A stretch of DNA of 64,000 nucleotides, taken from assembly GCF_020618415.1 (NCBI RefSeq), contig NZ_CP085344.1:2813001-2877000 (forward strand). The letters run 5' to 3'. Origin of the DNA: Cupriavidus sp. MP-37 (lineage in GTDB: Bacteria > Pseudomonadota > Gammaproteobacteria > Burkholderiales > Burkholderiaceae). The first letter of the stretch is position 1; every line of letters starts with the position of its first letter. Positions 20,386 through 28,917 of this stretch are shown here, piece after piece. The notes beneath the pieces were generated by a model. That model had not been told where the DNA came from, did no database searches, and was given only the letters and a program-made list of their open reading frames with translations. Position numbers and translations under genes: made by a program.

Positions 20386-21360
20386 ATGGTGCAAGCAATC
20401 CGATCTGCCCGCGGGTATCTGTCGAAAGCCTCGCAACTGGCGCCGTGGCGCCGCAGCGCTGACAGCGGCCCCGCCGCGCCGGTGACCGCCTTCATGGCGC
20501 CGGCGCTCGATGGCGCCGCGCTGGCGCCGCCGCGCGAGGCGCAGGAAACCTATCCGCCCGAGCCGCATCCGATCCAGCGCTACCGCGCGATCTGGCTGTC
20601 GGACATCCACCTCGGAACGCCCGGCTGCCAGGCCGATTACCTGCTCGATTTCCTCAAGCACAACGAATCCGACCAGCTCTACCTGGTCGGCGACATCATC
20701 GACGGCTGGCAGCTGCGCCGCGGCTGGTACTGGCCGCAGAGCCACAACGACGTGGTGCAGAAGCTGCTGCGCAAGGCGCGCAAGGGCACCGAGGTGATCT
20801 ATGTGCCCGGCAACCACGACGAAGCCGCGCGCCAGTTCGACGGCATGGCCTTCGGCGACATCACCGTGCGCGAGGAGGCGGTCCACGTCACCGCCACCGG
20901 GCGGCGCCTGTGGGTGGTGCATGGCGACCTGTTCGACGGCGTGGTGCAGCACGCGCGCTGGCTGGCCTACCTCGGCGATTCGCTGTACACGATGATCCTG
21001 GCGCTGAACCGGCACTTCAACAGCCTGCGTGCGCGCCTGGGTTTTCCGTACTGGTCGCTGTCGCAGTACCTGAAGCACCAGGTCAAGAACGCTGTCAACT
21101 ACATCGGCGCGTTCGAGAGCGCGATGGTGGACGAGGCGCGCCGCCGCGGCTGCGACGGCGTGGTCTGCGGCCATATCCACAAGGCCGAGATCCGCGAGGT
21201 CAACGGCCAGCTCTACTGCAACGACGGCGACTGGGTCGAAAGCCTGTCGGCGCTGGTGGAAACGCTGGAAGGCGAACTGAAGATCGTCTACTGGACCACG
21301 CTGCTCGACGCCCCCGCGCCCGCCCTGCGCCGCCGGCGCCGCGCCGCCGTGGCCGGCTGA
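20386..21360 (+). CDS. LpxH-like metallophosphoesterase, probable PlcP-type phospholipase C
   Basis: A 324-residue calcineurin-fold phosphoesterase. The metal-binding motifs are in order: WLSDIHLGTPGCQ (DxH), LVGDIIDGWQLRRG (GDxxD), VPGNHDEAARQ (GNHD), VVHGDLFDG and VCGHIHKAEI. It is annotated in many genomes as a UDP-2,3-diacylglucosamine diphosphatase, but the neighbours are a GT4 glycosyltransferase and a diacylglycerol kinase. That is the setting of PlcP, which removes phospholipid headgroups under phosphate limitation. The start at 20386 is downstream of the Pho-like box; a GTG at 20344 would lie inside the promoter. Confidence 0.82.
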   Translation: MVQAIRSARGYLSKASQLAPWRRSADSGPAAPVTAFMAPALDGAALAPPREAQETYPPEPHPIQRYRAIWLSDIHLGTPGCQADYLLDFLKHNESDQLYLVGDIIDGWQLRRGWYWPQSHNDVVQKLLRKARKGTEVIYVPGNHDEAARQFDGMAFGDITVREEAVHVTATGRRLWVVHGDLFDGVVQHARWLAYLGDSLYTMILALNRHFNSLRARLGFPYWSLSQYLKHQVKNAVNYIGAFESAMVDEARRRGCDGVVCGHIHKAEIREVNGQLYCNDGDWVESLSALVETLEGELKIVYWTTLLDAPAPALRRRRRAAVAG

Positions 21361-21419
21361 GCCGCGCCATCCGCCCGGCTCCATCCGCATTGCCCTTCCA
21401 CCGCGCCCAAGGAGGCTGC

Positions 21420-22577
21420 ATGAAGATCCTGATCGTCACCGATGCCTGGGAACCGCAGGTCAATGGCGTGGTGCGCACGCTCAAGTCCACGCGCCGCGAA
21501 CTCGAGGCGATGGGCCACACGGTCGAGATGATCACGCCGCTGGAATTCCGCACGGTGCCCTGCCCGACCTACCCCGAGATCCGCCTGTCGCTGCTGCCGG
21601 GCGCGCGCGTGCGGCGGCGCATCGAGGCCTTCGGCCCCGACGCCCTGCACATCGCCACCGAAGGCCCGCTCGGGCTGGCCGCGCGCAGCCATGCGCTGCG
21701 CCGCAAGCTGCCCTTCACCACGGCCTACCACACCCGCTTCCCGGAATATGTGCAGGCCCGCTTCGGCATTCCGCTGACCTGGACTTACCGCTTCCTGAGC
21801 TGGTTCCATGGCCCCGCCCAGGCGGTGATGGCGCCGACGCCGGTGGTGCTCGACGACCTGCGGCGCCACGGCATCACCAATGCCGTGCTGTGGACGCGCG
21901 GCGTCGACCTGGACGTGTTCACGCCGCAGCGCGCCAATGTGCTCAACACCGCCCACCCGATCTTCCTGTACGTGGGCCGGGTGGCGGTGGAGAAGAACGT
22001 CGAGGCGTTCCTGGCGCTGGACCTGCCCGGCTCCAAATGGGTGGTCGGCGACGGCCCGGCGCTGGCGGCGCTGCGCGCGCGCTACCCCGGCGCCAACTAC
22101 CTGGGCGTGCTGAGCCAGCCCGAGCTGGCGCGGGTGTATGCTTCCGCTGACGTGTTCGTGTTCCCGAGCCGCACCGATACCTTCGGGCTGGTGCTGCTGG
22201 AAGCGCTGGCCAGCGGCTTGCCGGTGGCCGCGTATCCGGTCACGGGCCCGATCGACGTGCTCGGCGACAGCCCCGCCGGCGTGATGCACGAAGACCTGCG
22301 CGAAGCCTGCCTGGAAGCGCTGCGCATCGATCGCGCCACGGCCCGGGCCCATGCCGAGCGCTTCTCGTGGCGCGCCGCGTCCGAGCAGTTCCTGGCCCAC
22401 CTGCGGCCGTTCGCCGCTGCCAGGCCAGGGCGGGGCGGCACAGCGGCCTCGGCGTCCACAATGGCCACAGCGGCCACACCCAAGCCTTCCGCCCCGCAAA
22501 CCCATGCCGAAACCGCATCCGGAACTGCCGTCCGACCCGCCAATGCAGAGGCCGCCGCCGGCAATGCAGAGCGCTGA
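21420..22577 (+). CDS. GT4 family glycosyltransferase, probable glycolipid synthase (Agt-like)
   Basis: A 385-residue GT-B enzyme. The N-terminal domain begins MKILIVTDAWEPQVNGVVRTL, the acceptor-side motif typical of MgtA/Agt-type lipid glycosyltransferases, and has TAYHTRFPEYV. The C-terminal nucleotide-sugar domain has FLYVGRVAVEKNVEAFL, WVVGDGPALAAL and the E-x7-E motif in PSRTDTFGLVLLEALASGLPV. A strong AAGGAGG precedes the ATG. The last 50 residues are Ala/Pro/Thr-rich. Between a PlcP-like enzyme and a diacylglycerol kinase, the likely acceptor is diacylglycerol; this is inference. Confidence 0.85.
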   Translation: MKILIVTDAWEPQVNGVVRTLKSTRRELEAMGHTVEMITPLEFRTVPCPTYPEIRLSLLPGARVRRRIEAFGPDALHIATEGPLGLAARSHALRRKLPFTTAYHTRFPEYVQARFGIPLTWTYRFLSWFHGPAQAVMAPTPVVLDDLRRHGITNAVLWTRGVDLDVFTPQRANVLNTAHPIFLYVGRVAVEKNVEAFLALDLPGSKWVVGDGPALAALRARYPGANYLGVLSQPELARVYASADVFVFPSRTDTFGLVLLEALASGLPVAAYPVTGPIDVLGDSPAGVMHEDLREACLEALRIDRATARAHAERFSWRAASEQFLAHLRPFAAARPGRGGTAASASTMATAATPKPSAPQTHAETASGTAVRPANAEAAAGNAER

Positions 22578-22989
22578 CTACTCCATCGATCAGAATCCGC
22601 ACAAGGGCAACCGGGGCCTGGCGCGCGCCTGGCATGCGGCGATCAATTCGCTGTCGGGGCTGCGCTACGCGGTGCTGGAGGAAAGCGCGTTCCGCCAGGA
22701 GCTAACGCTGGTGGCGATCCTGACGCCGTGCGCCTTCGTGCTGCCGGTGACGGCGGTCGAGCGCATCCTGCTGCTGGGCACGCTGCTGGTGGTGCTGATC
22801 GTGGAACTGCTCAACTCCAGCGTCGAGGCCGCGATCGACCGCATCTCGCTGGAGCGGCACAGCCTGTCCAAGCGCGCCAAGGACTTCGGCAGCGCGGCGG
22901 TGATGCTGGCGCTGGTGCTGTGCGGCGGCACCTGGGCCACCATTGCCGGGCCCCATGTGGTGCGGTGGGTGCAGGCGCTGGCCGGCTGA
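22564..22989 (+). CDS. dgkA: Diacylglycerol kinase
   Basis: A small integral membrane kinase making phosphatidic acid from diacylglycerol. About 141 residues with three helices; signatures are the N-terminal GLARAWHAAINSLSGLRYAVLEESAFRQEL and LLVVLIVELLNSSVEAAIDRIS with the catalytic/metal-binding glutamates, followed by HSLSKRAKDFGSAAVML. I used the ATG at 22564, which overlaps the glycosyltransferase end by 14 bases; an ATG at 22504 would add 20 Pro-rich residues. In this operon it would return diacylglycerol released from phospholipids to phosphatidic acid. Confidence 0.9.
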   Translation: MQSADYSIDQNPHKGNRGLARAWHAAINSLSGLRYAVLEESAFRQELTLVAILTPCAFVLPVTAVERILLLGTLLVVLIVELLNSSVEAAIDRISLERHSLSKRAKDFGSAAVMLALVLCGGTWATIAGPHVVRWVQALAG

Positions 22990-23049
22990 CCCCGCCGGGC
23001 ACGGGAAGCCACCCGTCCGGGCGGGATGGGGCACGGCAGGCCGATTGCT

Positions 23050-23055
23050 TATAAT
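23050..23055 (+). promoter_or_regulatory. Candidate -10 box for the TetR gene
   Basis: A perfect TATAAT 49 bases before the TetR start in a GC-rich spacer. No good -35 element is visible at 17 bases upstream, so the assignment is tentative. Confidence 0.35.
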
Positions 23056-23103
23056 CGCTACCCTGCCCCCGACTTACCGATCGCACCGATCGCCCGGACG
23101 CCC

Positions 23104-23805
23104 ATGGAACCGAAACCGCAAACCGGCCCCCGCCGCACCAGGGACCGCATCCTCGACGTCTCGCTGCGCCTGTTCAACGAAGTCGGCGAGCCCAACGTCA
23201 CCACCACCACGATCGCGGAAGCGATGGAGATCAGCCCCGGCAATCTCTACTACCACTTCCGCAACAAGGACGACATCATCAACTCGATCTTCGTGCGCTT
23301 CGAGCAGGAGATGGAGCGCCGCCTGAAGATGCCGGACGACCACAAGGCCACGCTCGACGAAAGCTGGGGCTACCTGCAGTACATGTCCGAGTTCCTGTGG
23401 AACTACCGCTTCCTGTACCGCGACATCAACGACCTGCTGGCGCGCAACCGGATGCTGGAGACCAACTTCAAGCGCATCGTCGAGCAGAAGCAGCGCTTTG
23501 CGCACGAGATCTGCCGCCAGTTCATCGAAGACGGCGAGATGGAAGCCACGCCCGAGCAGGTCGAGGCCATCTGCACCAACATGGTGGTGATCGCCACCTA
23601 CTGGCTGTCGTTCCAGTTCGTGCAGCATCCGCGCCAGTACAACGATCCCGAGCAGATCCGCGGCTACCTGCACGGCTCGAGCTACCACATCTTCTCGATC
23701 CTGGCCCCGTATCTGCGCGGCCGCGCGCGGGAGGCATTCGACCAGCTGGCGCGCGACTACGCGGCCGCCAAGGCCGCCGCCGGCGCGGCAAAGGAAGCGA
23801 AGTGA
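23104..23805 (+). CDS. TetR/AcrR family transcriptional regulator
   Basis: A 233-residue regulator. The N-terminal helix-turn-helix is clear: TRDRILDVSLRLFNEVGEPNVTTTTIAEAMEISPGNLYYHFRNKDDII (seen as RDRILDVSLRLFNEVG and ISPGNLYYHFRNKDD). The C-terminal ligand domain is rich in aromatic residues (EFLWNYRFLYRDINDLL, TYWLSFQFVQHPRQYN), of the kind seen in regulators grouped with fatty-acid or envelope genes. The effector is unknown. The gene overlaps the next one by four bases (GTGA), so the two are co-translated. Confidence 0.9.
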   Translation: MEPKPQTGPRRTRDRILDVSLRLFNEVGEPNVTTTTIAEAMEISPGNLYYHFRNKDDIINSIFVRFEQEMERRLKMPDDHKATLDESWGYLQYMSEFLWNYRFLYRDINDLLARNRMLETNFKRIVEQKQRFAHEICRQFIEDGEMEATPEQVEAICTNMVVIATYWLSFQFVQHPRQYNDPEQIRGYLHGSSYHIFSILAPYLRGRAREAFDQLARDYAAAKAAAGAAKEAK

Positions 23806-24386
23806 AATCCGTCTGCGTGTATTGCGGGTCCAGTCCCGGCAACCGTCCCGAATACGCCGAGGGCGCGCGCCTGCTCGGCCGCACCCTGGCCGAAAGCGGC
23901 CTGTCGCTGGTGTACGGCGGCGGCAAGGTGGGCCTGATGGGCATCGTCGCCGACGCCGTGCTGGAGCACGGCGGCAGCGCCATCGGCATCATCCCGGAAG
24001 CGCTGATGCAGAAGGAAGTCGGCCACCGCGGCCTGACCGAGCTGCACGTGGTGCGCAACATGCACGAACGCAAGCAGATGATGGCCGACCGCGCCGACGC
24101 CTTTGTCGCCATGCCCGGCGGCGTGGGTACCTTCGAGGAGCTGTTCGAGACCTTCACCTGGCTGCAGCTGGGCTACCACGCCAAGCCGGTAGGCCTGCTG
24201 AACCTGGCCGGGTTCTACGACGGCATGCTGGGCTTCCTGTCGCACGCGGTGCGCGAAGGCTTCCTGAAGCAGGTGCACGCCGAGCTGCTGCACGTGGGCG
24301 ACACGCCCGCCGGCCTGCTGGCGCAACTGGCGGCCGCGCCGCGCGTGCGGGTCGACAAGTGGCAGCAGGCGCGCGAGCAGACCTGA
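23802..24386 (+). CDS. LOG family protein (cytokinin riboside 5'-monophosphate phosphoribohydrolase type)
   Basis: A 194-residue Rossmann-fold nucleotide hydrolase. It begins VKSVCVYCGSSPGNRPEYAEGA, has the YGGGKVGLMGIVADA loop and the diagnostic PGGVGTFEELFE motif (PGGxGTxxE) with ERKQMMADRADAFVAM. The family cleaves nucleoside monophosphates, releasing the base; in bacteria the physiological substrate is often AMP or a modified adenine nucleotide. The GTG start at 23802 overlaps the TetR stop. Confidence 0.9.
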   Translation: MKSVCVYCGSSPGNRPEYAEGARLLGRTLAESGLSLVYGGGKVGLMGIVADAVLEHGGSAIGIIPEALMQKEVGHRGLTELHVVRNMHERKQMMADRADAFVAMPGGVGTFEELFETFTWLQLGYHAKPVGLLNLAGFYDGMLGFLSHAVREGFLKQVHAELLHVGDTPAGLLAQLAAAPRVRVDKWQQAREQT

Positions 24387-24411
24387 GCGCGCGCCAGACT
24401 CCGGATCGGGT

Positions 24412-25008
24412 TCAGAAGGAAGAGCCCGGCTGCTGCAGGAACGCCAGTTCCCCGGCCGTACTCTGCCGGCCCAGTACCGCATTGCGGTGCGGGAAGCGGC
24501 CGAAGCGCGCGATGATCACGCGGTGCTTCTCGGCCCATTCGACGACATCCACCGCCCCGCCGCTGGCCTCGCGCAGCTGCGTCATCAGGCGCACCGCCTC
24601 ATGCTGGTCTTCCAGCGACTCCGAATGCTCGAACGGCATGTAGCAGAACATGCGGTGGTAGTCGGTCGGCAGCGCGCGGTCCATGCCGGCGGCGACGATG
24701 CGCCGGGCCAGCGCCAGCGCCTGCGCATCGGTGCCGAAGCTGCGCGCATCGTTGCGGAACATGTTGCGCGGGAACTGGTCCAGCAGCACCACGCGCGCGC
24801 AGGCGCCCTCGGGCGTGGCCGACCAGTGGTCCGGCGCGCCGTCATGCGCGGCCTGCCAGTCGGGCAGGAAGCTGGCGCGCAATTGCGCGTCGAACGCGTC
24901 CGACTTGGTGAACCATTGCGGCCGCGCGGTATTCCAGGCGGCCGAGCCGGGCTGGTCGAACCAGAAATCCAGCACACGCCGGGCGTCTTCAGGCAGTTGG
25001 AGGGTCAT
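24412..25008 (-). CDS. DUF924 family protein
   Basis: A 198-residue cytoplasmic protein of unknown function. Conserved family segments are RRVLDFWFDQPGSAAWNTARPQWFTKSDAFDAQL (seen as VLDFWFD and QWFTKSDAFD), VVLLDQFPRNMFR, FCYMPFEHSESLEDQHEAVRL and HRVIIARFGRFPHRNAVLGR. The fold is all-helical, TPR-like. It is convergent with the LOG gene and downstream of the truncated haemoglobin on the minus strand, 42 bases apart, so the two are possibly co-transcribed. Confidence 0.88.
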   Translation of the reverse strand: MTLQLPEDARRVLDFWFDQPGSAAWNTARPQWFTKSDAFDAQLRASFLPDWQAAHDGAPDHWSATPEGACARVVLLDQFPRNMFRNDARSFGTDAQALALARRIVAAGMDRALPTDYHRMFCYMPFEHSESLEDQHEAVRLMTQLREASGGAVDVVEWAEKHRVIIARFGRFPHRNAVLGRQSTAGELAFLQQPGSSF

Positions 25009-25050
25009 GGGGCGGGAAGCCTGTTGCGGTAGGAAAAGAAACGCGGCGCC

Positions 25051-25467
25051 TCAGCGCGCCACGTTGCGCATCCAGTCGGCGGTCTGGAAGAAGGCCTGCA
25101 TCAGCCGCAGCTGCAGGTCCTCGGGCAGGCCGATGTCCTGCATCGCCAGCGCCATGCAGCGCATCCACTGGTCGCGCTCGCTGACGCCGATCTCGAACGG
25201 CATATGCCGCGCGCGCAGGCGCGGATGGCCGAAGCGCTCGATAAAGTGGTTGGGGCCGCCCAGCCAGCCGCACAGGAACCAGAACAGCTTGTCGCGCGAG
25301 CCCTCGAGCGACGGCGGGTGCAGCGCGCGCAGCCCGGCGAACTGCGGCTCCAGGTCCATCAGGTCGTAGAAGCGGTCGACCAGTTCGCGCACGCGCGCCT
25401 CGCCGCCCACCAGTTCAAAGGCAGTGGCCTCGGCATTGCCGGGCTTGTCATCGGATTCAGTACTCAT
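25051..25467 (-). CDS. Group II truncated haemoglobin
   Basis: About 138 residues of the 2-on-2 globin fold. The conserved stretches are FYDLMDLEPQFAGLRALHP, DKLFWFLCGWLGGPNHFIERFGHPRLRARHMPFEIG (proximal histidine in the RARHMPF region) and ERDQWMRCMALAMQDIG with the group II tryptophan. Such proteins bind O2 or NO and protect against nitrosative or oxidative stress. The ATG at 25467 (MSTESDDKPG) was preferred to one 10 codons upstream. It lies 36 bp after the large permease gene and may be co-transcribed with it. Confidence 0.88.
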   Translation of the reverse strand: MSTESDDKPGNAEATAFELVGGEARVRELVDRFYDLMDLEPQFAGLRALHPPSLEGSRDKLFWFLCGWLGGPNHFIERFGHPRLRARHMPFEIGVSERDQWMRCMALAMQDIGLPEDLQLRLMQAFFQTADWMRNVAR

Positions 25468-25503
25468 CACACACTCGGTCTGCGGCGGCGCCGGCACGCG
25501 GGC

Positions 25504-28116
25504 TCAGGCATCGCGCAAGGTCGCCAGCGCGGGCTGGCGCAGCACTTCGCGCAGGCCCAGCCAGCCGCCGGCAAAAGCGCACAGCATGCCAGAAACCACG
25601 CCGACCGGCACGATCCAGGCATTGAAGCGGTACGGGAAATCGAACACGAACTGCGACAGCCCCCAGCCCACCGCGATCGCGCCCAGGCTGGCCAGCAGGC
25701 CGGCGAGCCCGCCCACCACCAGGAATTCGGCATACTGCGTCTGCCGCACCAGCGCCGCCGAAGCGCCCAGCGCCTTGAGCAGGCCCGCGTCGCGCATGCG
25801 CTCGTCGCGCGCGCCGGACAAGGCCGCGTACAGCACCGTCACCCCGGCGGCCAGCGTGAACACGAACAGAAACTCCACCGCCGCGATCACCTGGTCGAGG
25901 ATGTCCTGGATCTGGCGCAGGATCATGTCGGTGTTGACCACGGTGATGTTGGGAAAGGCGGCGATCAGCCGGTTGCCCAGCGCGGCGCTGGCGGCCGGCA
26001 AGTGGAACGAGGTGATGTAGGTCTCGGGCATGCCCTGCATCGCCCGCGGCGGCAGGATCACGAAGAAATTGACGCGCATCGAGCCCCAGTCGAGCTTGCG
26101 CAGCGAAGTCACGCGTGCCTGCACGGGCTGGCCGGCGACATCGAAGCGCAGCGTGTCGCCGAGACGGATGCCCAGGGTCTTGGCGATGCCCTCTTCCACC
26201 GACGCGCCCGCCTCGGCGCCGTCGGAACCGTTCGACCAGCGCCCGGCGATGACGCGGTTGCCCTCCGGCAGCGCATCGGTATAGGACAGGTTGAACTCGC
26301 GCTCGACCAGGTTGCGCGCGCGCCCGTCCTCGAAGCTGTCGCCGCGGATGGCGCGCGCGCCGATATGGGTCAGGCGCCCGCGCACCATCGGGTAAAGCAG
26401 GTCGGTGATGCCGGCGCCGGCCAGCATCTGGCGCAGCGGCTCGCGCTGGTCTGGCTGGATATTGATGATGAAGCGGTTGGGCGCGTCCGCCGGCGTGGCG
26501 TTGCGCCAGGAATCGACCAGGTCGTTGCGGGTCATGCCGAGCAGCAGCAGCGCCATCAGCCCCACCGCCAGCGCCACGGTCTGCAGCACCGTGACCGCGC
26601 GGCGGCGCTCCAGCACCGCCAGCGCGAAGCGCCACCCCATCGCCGCGCGCCCGCGCAGGCGTCCGCGCAGCAGCCGCGACAGCAATGTCAGCAGGCCCAG
26701 CGCCAGCACGCCGAACACCACCCCCGCGGCGACAAAGCCGCCGGCAGTGGTCAGCCCCAGCCGCAGGTCGCGCGCCGCCACCAGCAGCAGCGCGACAAAG
26801 GCGCCCAGGCCCAGCGCGTAGGCCACCCAGGCCGACACCGGCGGCAGCCCGATATCGCGCCGCAGTACCCGCAGCGGCGCGACCCGTGTCAGCGCCAGCA
26901 GCGGTGGCAGCGCAAACCCGGTCAGCAGCACCAGGCCCGCCAGCACGCCCACCAGCGCCGGCAGCAGCGACGGCTGCGGCAGCGACACCTTGAGCAGCCC
27001 GCCCAGCGACAGCAGCAGGCCGTAGTGGGCCAGGTAACCGAGCAGCACCCCGGCCAGCGCGCCGGCCGCGCCGACCAGCAGGAATTCCAGGCCGAACGCC
27101 CGCAGGATCTGCCCGCGCGACAGCCCCAGGCACTTGTAGACCGCGCAGGCATCGGTGTGGCGCTGCATGTAGCGGCGCGCCGACATCGCGATCGCCACCG
27201 CCGCGATCATCGACGACAGCACCGCCACCAGCGACAGGAAGCGCTCGGCGCGGTCCAGCGTGGCGCGCATCTGCGGCTGCCCGGATTCGAGCGACTCGAC
27301 CCGCGTATTGCGCAGCCGGCGGCGTTCGATCTCGTCCTGCGCCCATTTCTGGAAGGCCGCGCCGGCGGCATCGGGGCCGGCCACCAGCAGCCGGTAAGTG
27401 ACGCGGCTGCCCCAGCCGATCAGGCCGGTGCTGTCCAGGTCCGACAACGGCATCAGCACGCGCGGCGCGAAGTTCATGAAGCCGGTGCCGCGATCGAGCT
27501 CCTGCGTGATGATGCGGTCGATGCGGAAGCTGCGGCTGCCCAGCCGCAGGCTGTCGCCCACCGCCACGCCGAGCGCACCCAGCAGCGCCTCGTCGACCCA
27601 TACCGTGCCCGGCGCGGGAATGCCGTCCGCAGGCGCGTCCGGCGCCCCCGGCGTGCCGGTCACCCTGAGCCGGCCGCGCAGCGGATAGCCGTCGGTCACC
27701 GCCTTGAGCGCGGCCAGCTGGCTGGGCGGCTCGGCGCCGGCCTGCCCCTTGCCCTCGGCGGTGGCCATGCTCGGGAACGTCACGGTCTGCGCCACCGCCA
27801 GCCCGGCGGCGCGGGCGCGCTGCGTGAACGCGGCATCGAACGGCTGGTCCGCCACCAGCAGCACATCGGATGCAATCATCTGGCGCGCGTCGCGCTCCAG
27901 GCCCAGCCGCATGCGGTCGGCCATGAAGCCGACGCTGGTCAGCGCGGCCACGGCCAGCACCAGCGCAAACAGCAGCAGGTAGAGCTCGCCCGCCAGCCAG
28001 TCGCGCCGGGCCATGCGCAGCGCCTGGCGCCAGGCGGAAAATCTGCCGGTGGCAGGGTGCGGTCCGGCGGGTTGGGCGGCGGTCGCAGGGACGTCGAGGG
28101 CGGACTCGGAGGGCAT
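25504..28116 (-). CDS. FtsX-type ABC transporter permease (YbbP-like)
   Basis: About 870 residues with the duplicated FtsX architecture. A first transmembrane helix (LAGELYLLLFALVLAVAALTSVGFM) is followed by a large periplasmic MacB-like domain (about residues 70-290), a three-helix FtsX bundle, a second pair of helices, another periplasmic part and the final three-helix bundle (FLFVFTLAAGVTVLYAALSGARDERMRD, the FtsX motif). E. coli YbbP works with the ATPase YbbA. No ATP-binding gene adjoins this one, so its ATPase must be elsewhere. The ATG at 28116 was chosen; a TTG at 28170 is in frame but less likely. Confidence 0.88.
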   Translation of the reverse strand: MPSESALDVPATAAQPAGPHPATGRFSAWRQALRMARRDWLAGELYLLLFALVLAVAALTSVGFMADRMRLGLERDARQMIASDVLLVADQPFDAAFTQRARAAGLAVAQTVTFPSMATAEGKGQAGAEPPSQLAALKAVTDGYPLRGRLRVTGTPGAPDAPADGIPAPGTVWVDEALLGALGVAVGDSLRLGSRSFRIDRIITQELDRGTGFMNFAPRVLMPLSDLDSTGLIGWGSRVTYRLLVAGPDAAGAAFQKWAQDEIERRRLRNTRVESLESGQPQMRATLDRAERFLSLVAVLSSMIAAVAIAMSARRYMQRHTDACAVYKCLGLSRGQILRAFGLEFLLVGAAGALAGVLLGYLAHYGLLLSLGGLLKVSLPQPSLLPALVGVLAGLVLLTGFALPPLLALTRVAPLRVLRRDIGLPPVSAWVAYALGLGAFVALLLVAARDLRLGLTTAGGFVAAGVVFGVLALGLLTLLSRLLRGRLRGRAAMGWRFALAVLERRRAVTVLQTVALAVGLMALLLLGMTRNDLVDSWRNATPADAPNRFIINIQPDQREPLRQMLAGAGITDLLYPMVRGRLTHIGARAIRGDSFEDGRARNLVEREFNLSYTDALPEGNRVIAGRWSNGSDGAEAGASVEEGIAKTLGIRLGDTLRFDVAGQPVQARVTSLRKLDWGSMRVNFFVILPPRAMQGMPETYITSFHLPAASAALGNRLIAAFPNITVVNTDMILRQIQDILDQVIAAVEFLFVFTLAAGVTVLYAALSGARDERMRDAGLLKALGASAALVRQTQYAEFLVVGGLAGLLASLGAIAVGWGLSQFVFDFPYRFNAWIVPVGVVSGMLCAFAGGWLGLREVLRQPALATLRDA

Positions 28117-28197
28117 CGGGTGGTTGGTTCTTGGTTGCTGGCGCCGGTGCGCCTCGGGTCGGTCAGTCAATGCAAAAAAAGCGGGCGGGAGGCGACG

Positions 28198-28797
28198 CTA
28201 GCGTGGTACGTCATGCCGGGTCCCGCCGCGCAGGCTGGCATGCAGGCGGCGCACCCCGCGCCACAACTTCGGCAGCAGCCACACCGAGCCCAGCAGGAAC
28301 ACCGCCAGCAGCACCAGGAACAGTACCGGCACGAAGAACGCCAGCAGCAGGCTGCCGGTGGCGGTCAGGTCCTCGGTGAATGAGGCCGTCCAGTTGGAAA
28401 ACGGTTCCGGCGACACGTTGATCAGCGCACGCGTACCCGCCTTGACCGCATGCGCGGTGCCGGCCAGCGTGCCGCCGATCAGGCCCGCGGCCACCACCCA
28501 CTGGGGATCCAGCTGGCCGAACGCGGCAGCCGCCAGGATCGCCCCGGCCGGAATGCGGATGAAGGTGTGGATGCCGTCCCAGACTGAATCGAAGGCCGGC
28601 ACCTTGTCCGCCACGAACTCGGCCACCGCCAGCAGCGCGGCCACGCCGATCACCCACCAGGATTCCAGCGGCTGCAGCCCGGGCGGCAGTTCCAGCCAGC
28701 CCAGCCGCGCCAGCACCCCGGCGGCGAGCACGGCCAGATAGAGGCGAAATCCGCTGGCCCAGGACATGCCCGCGGCCAGCGCGGCGGTTTCCAGCAT
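28198..28797 (-). CDS. DUF4126 family membrane protein
   Basis: A 199-residue integral membrane protein with about five hydrophobic segments. The family pattern is visible: ASGFRLYLAVLAAGVLARLGW, LESWWVIGVAALLAVAEFVADKVPAFDSVWDGIHTFIRIPAGAIL (seen as VAEFVADKVPAFDSVWD and HTFIRIPAGAIL) and GGTLAGTAHAVKAGTRALINVSPEPFSN. Function is unknown. The ATG at 28797 has AAGGAG just upstream. It is followed by the large permease on the same strand. Confidence 0.85.
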   Translation of the reverse strand: MLETAALAAGMSWASGFRLYLAVLAAGVLARLGWLELPPGLQPLESWWVIGVAALLAVAEFVADKVPAFDSVWDGIHTFIRIPAGAILAAAAFGQLDPQWVVAAGLIGGTLAGTAHAVKAGTRALINVSPEPFSNWTASFTEDLTATGSLLLAFFVPVLFLVLLAVFLLGSVWLLPKLWRGVRRLHASLRGGTRHDVPR

Positions 28798-28917
28798 GGC
28801 GCTCCTTGCAAGGGTCCGGCGCGGGCCGGTGCGGAGATCGGCGCGCCCTGGCAGGGAGTGTAATACGGACCCGCGCGCGCTGCGCCCGGCCGCGTGCGGT
28901 CGGGGCAAGCCAGGCCC

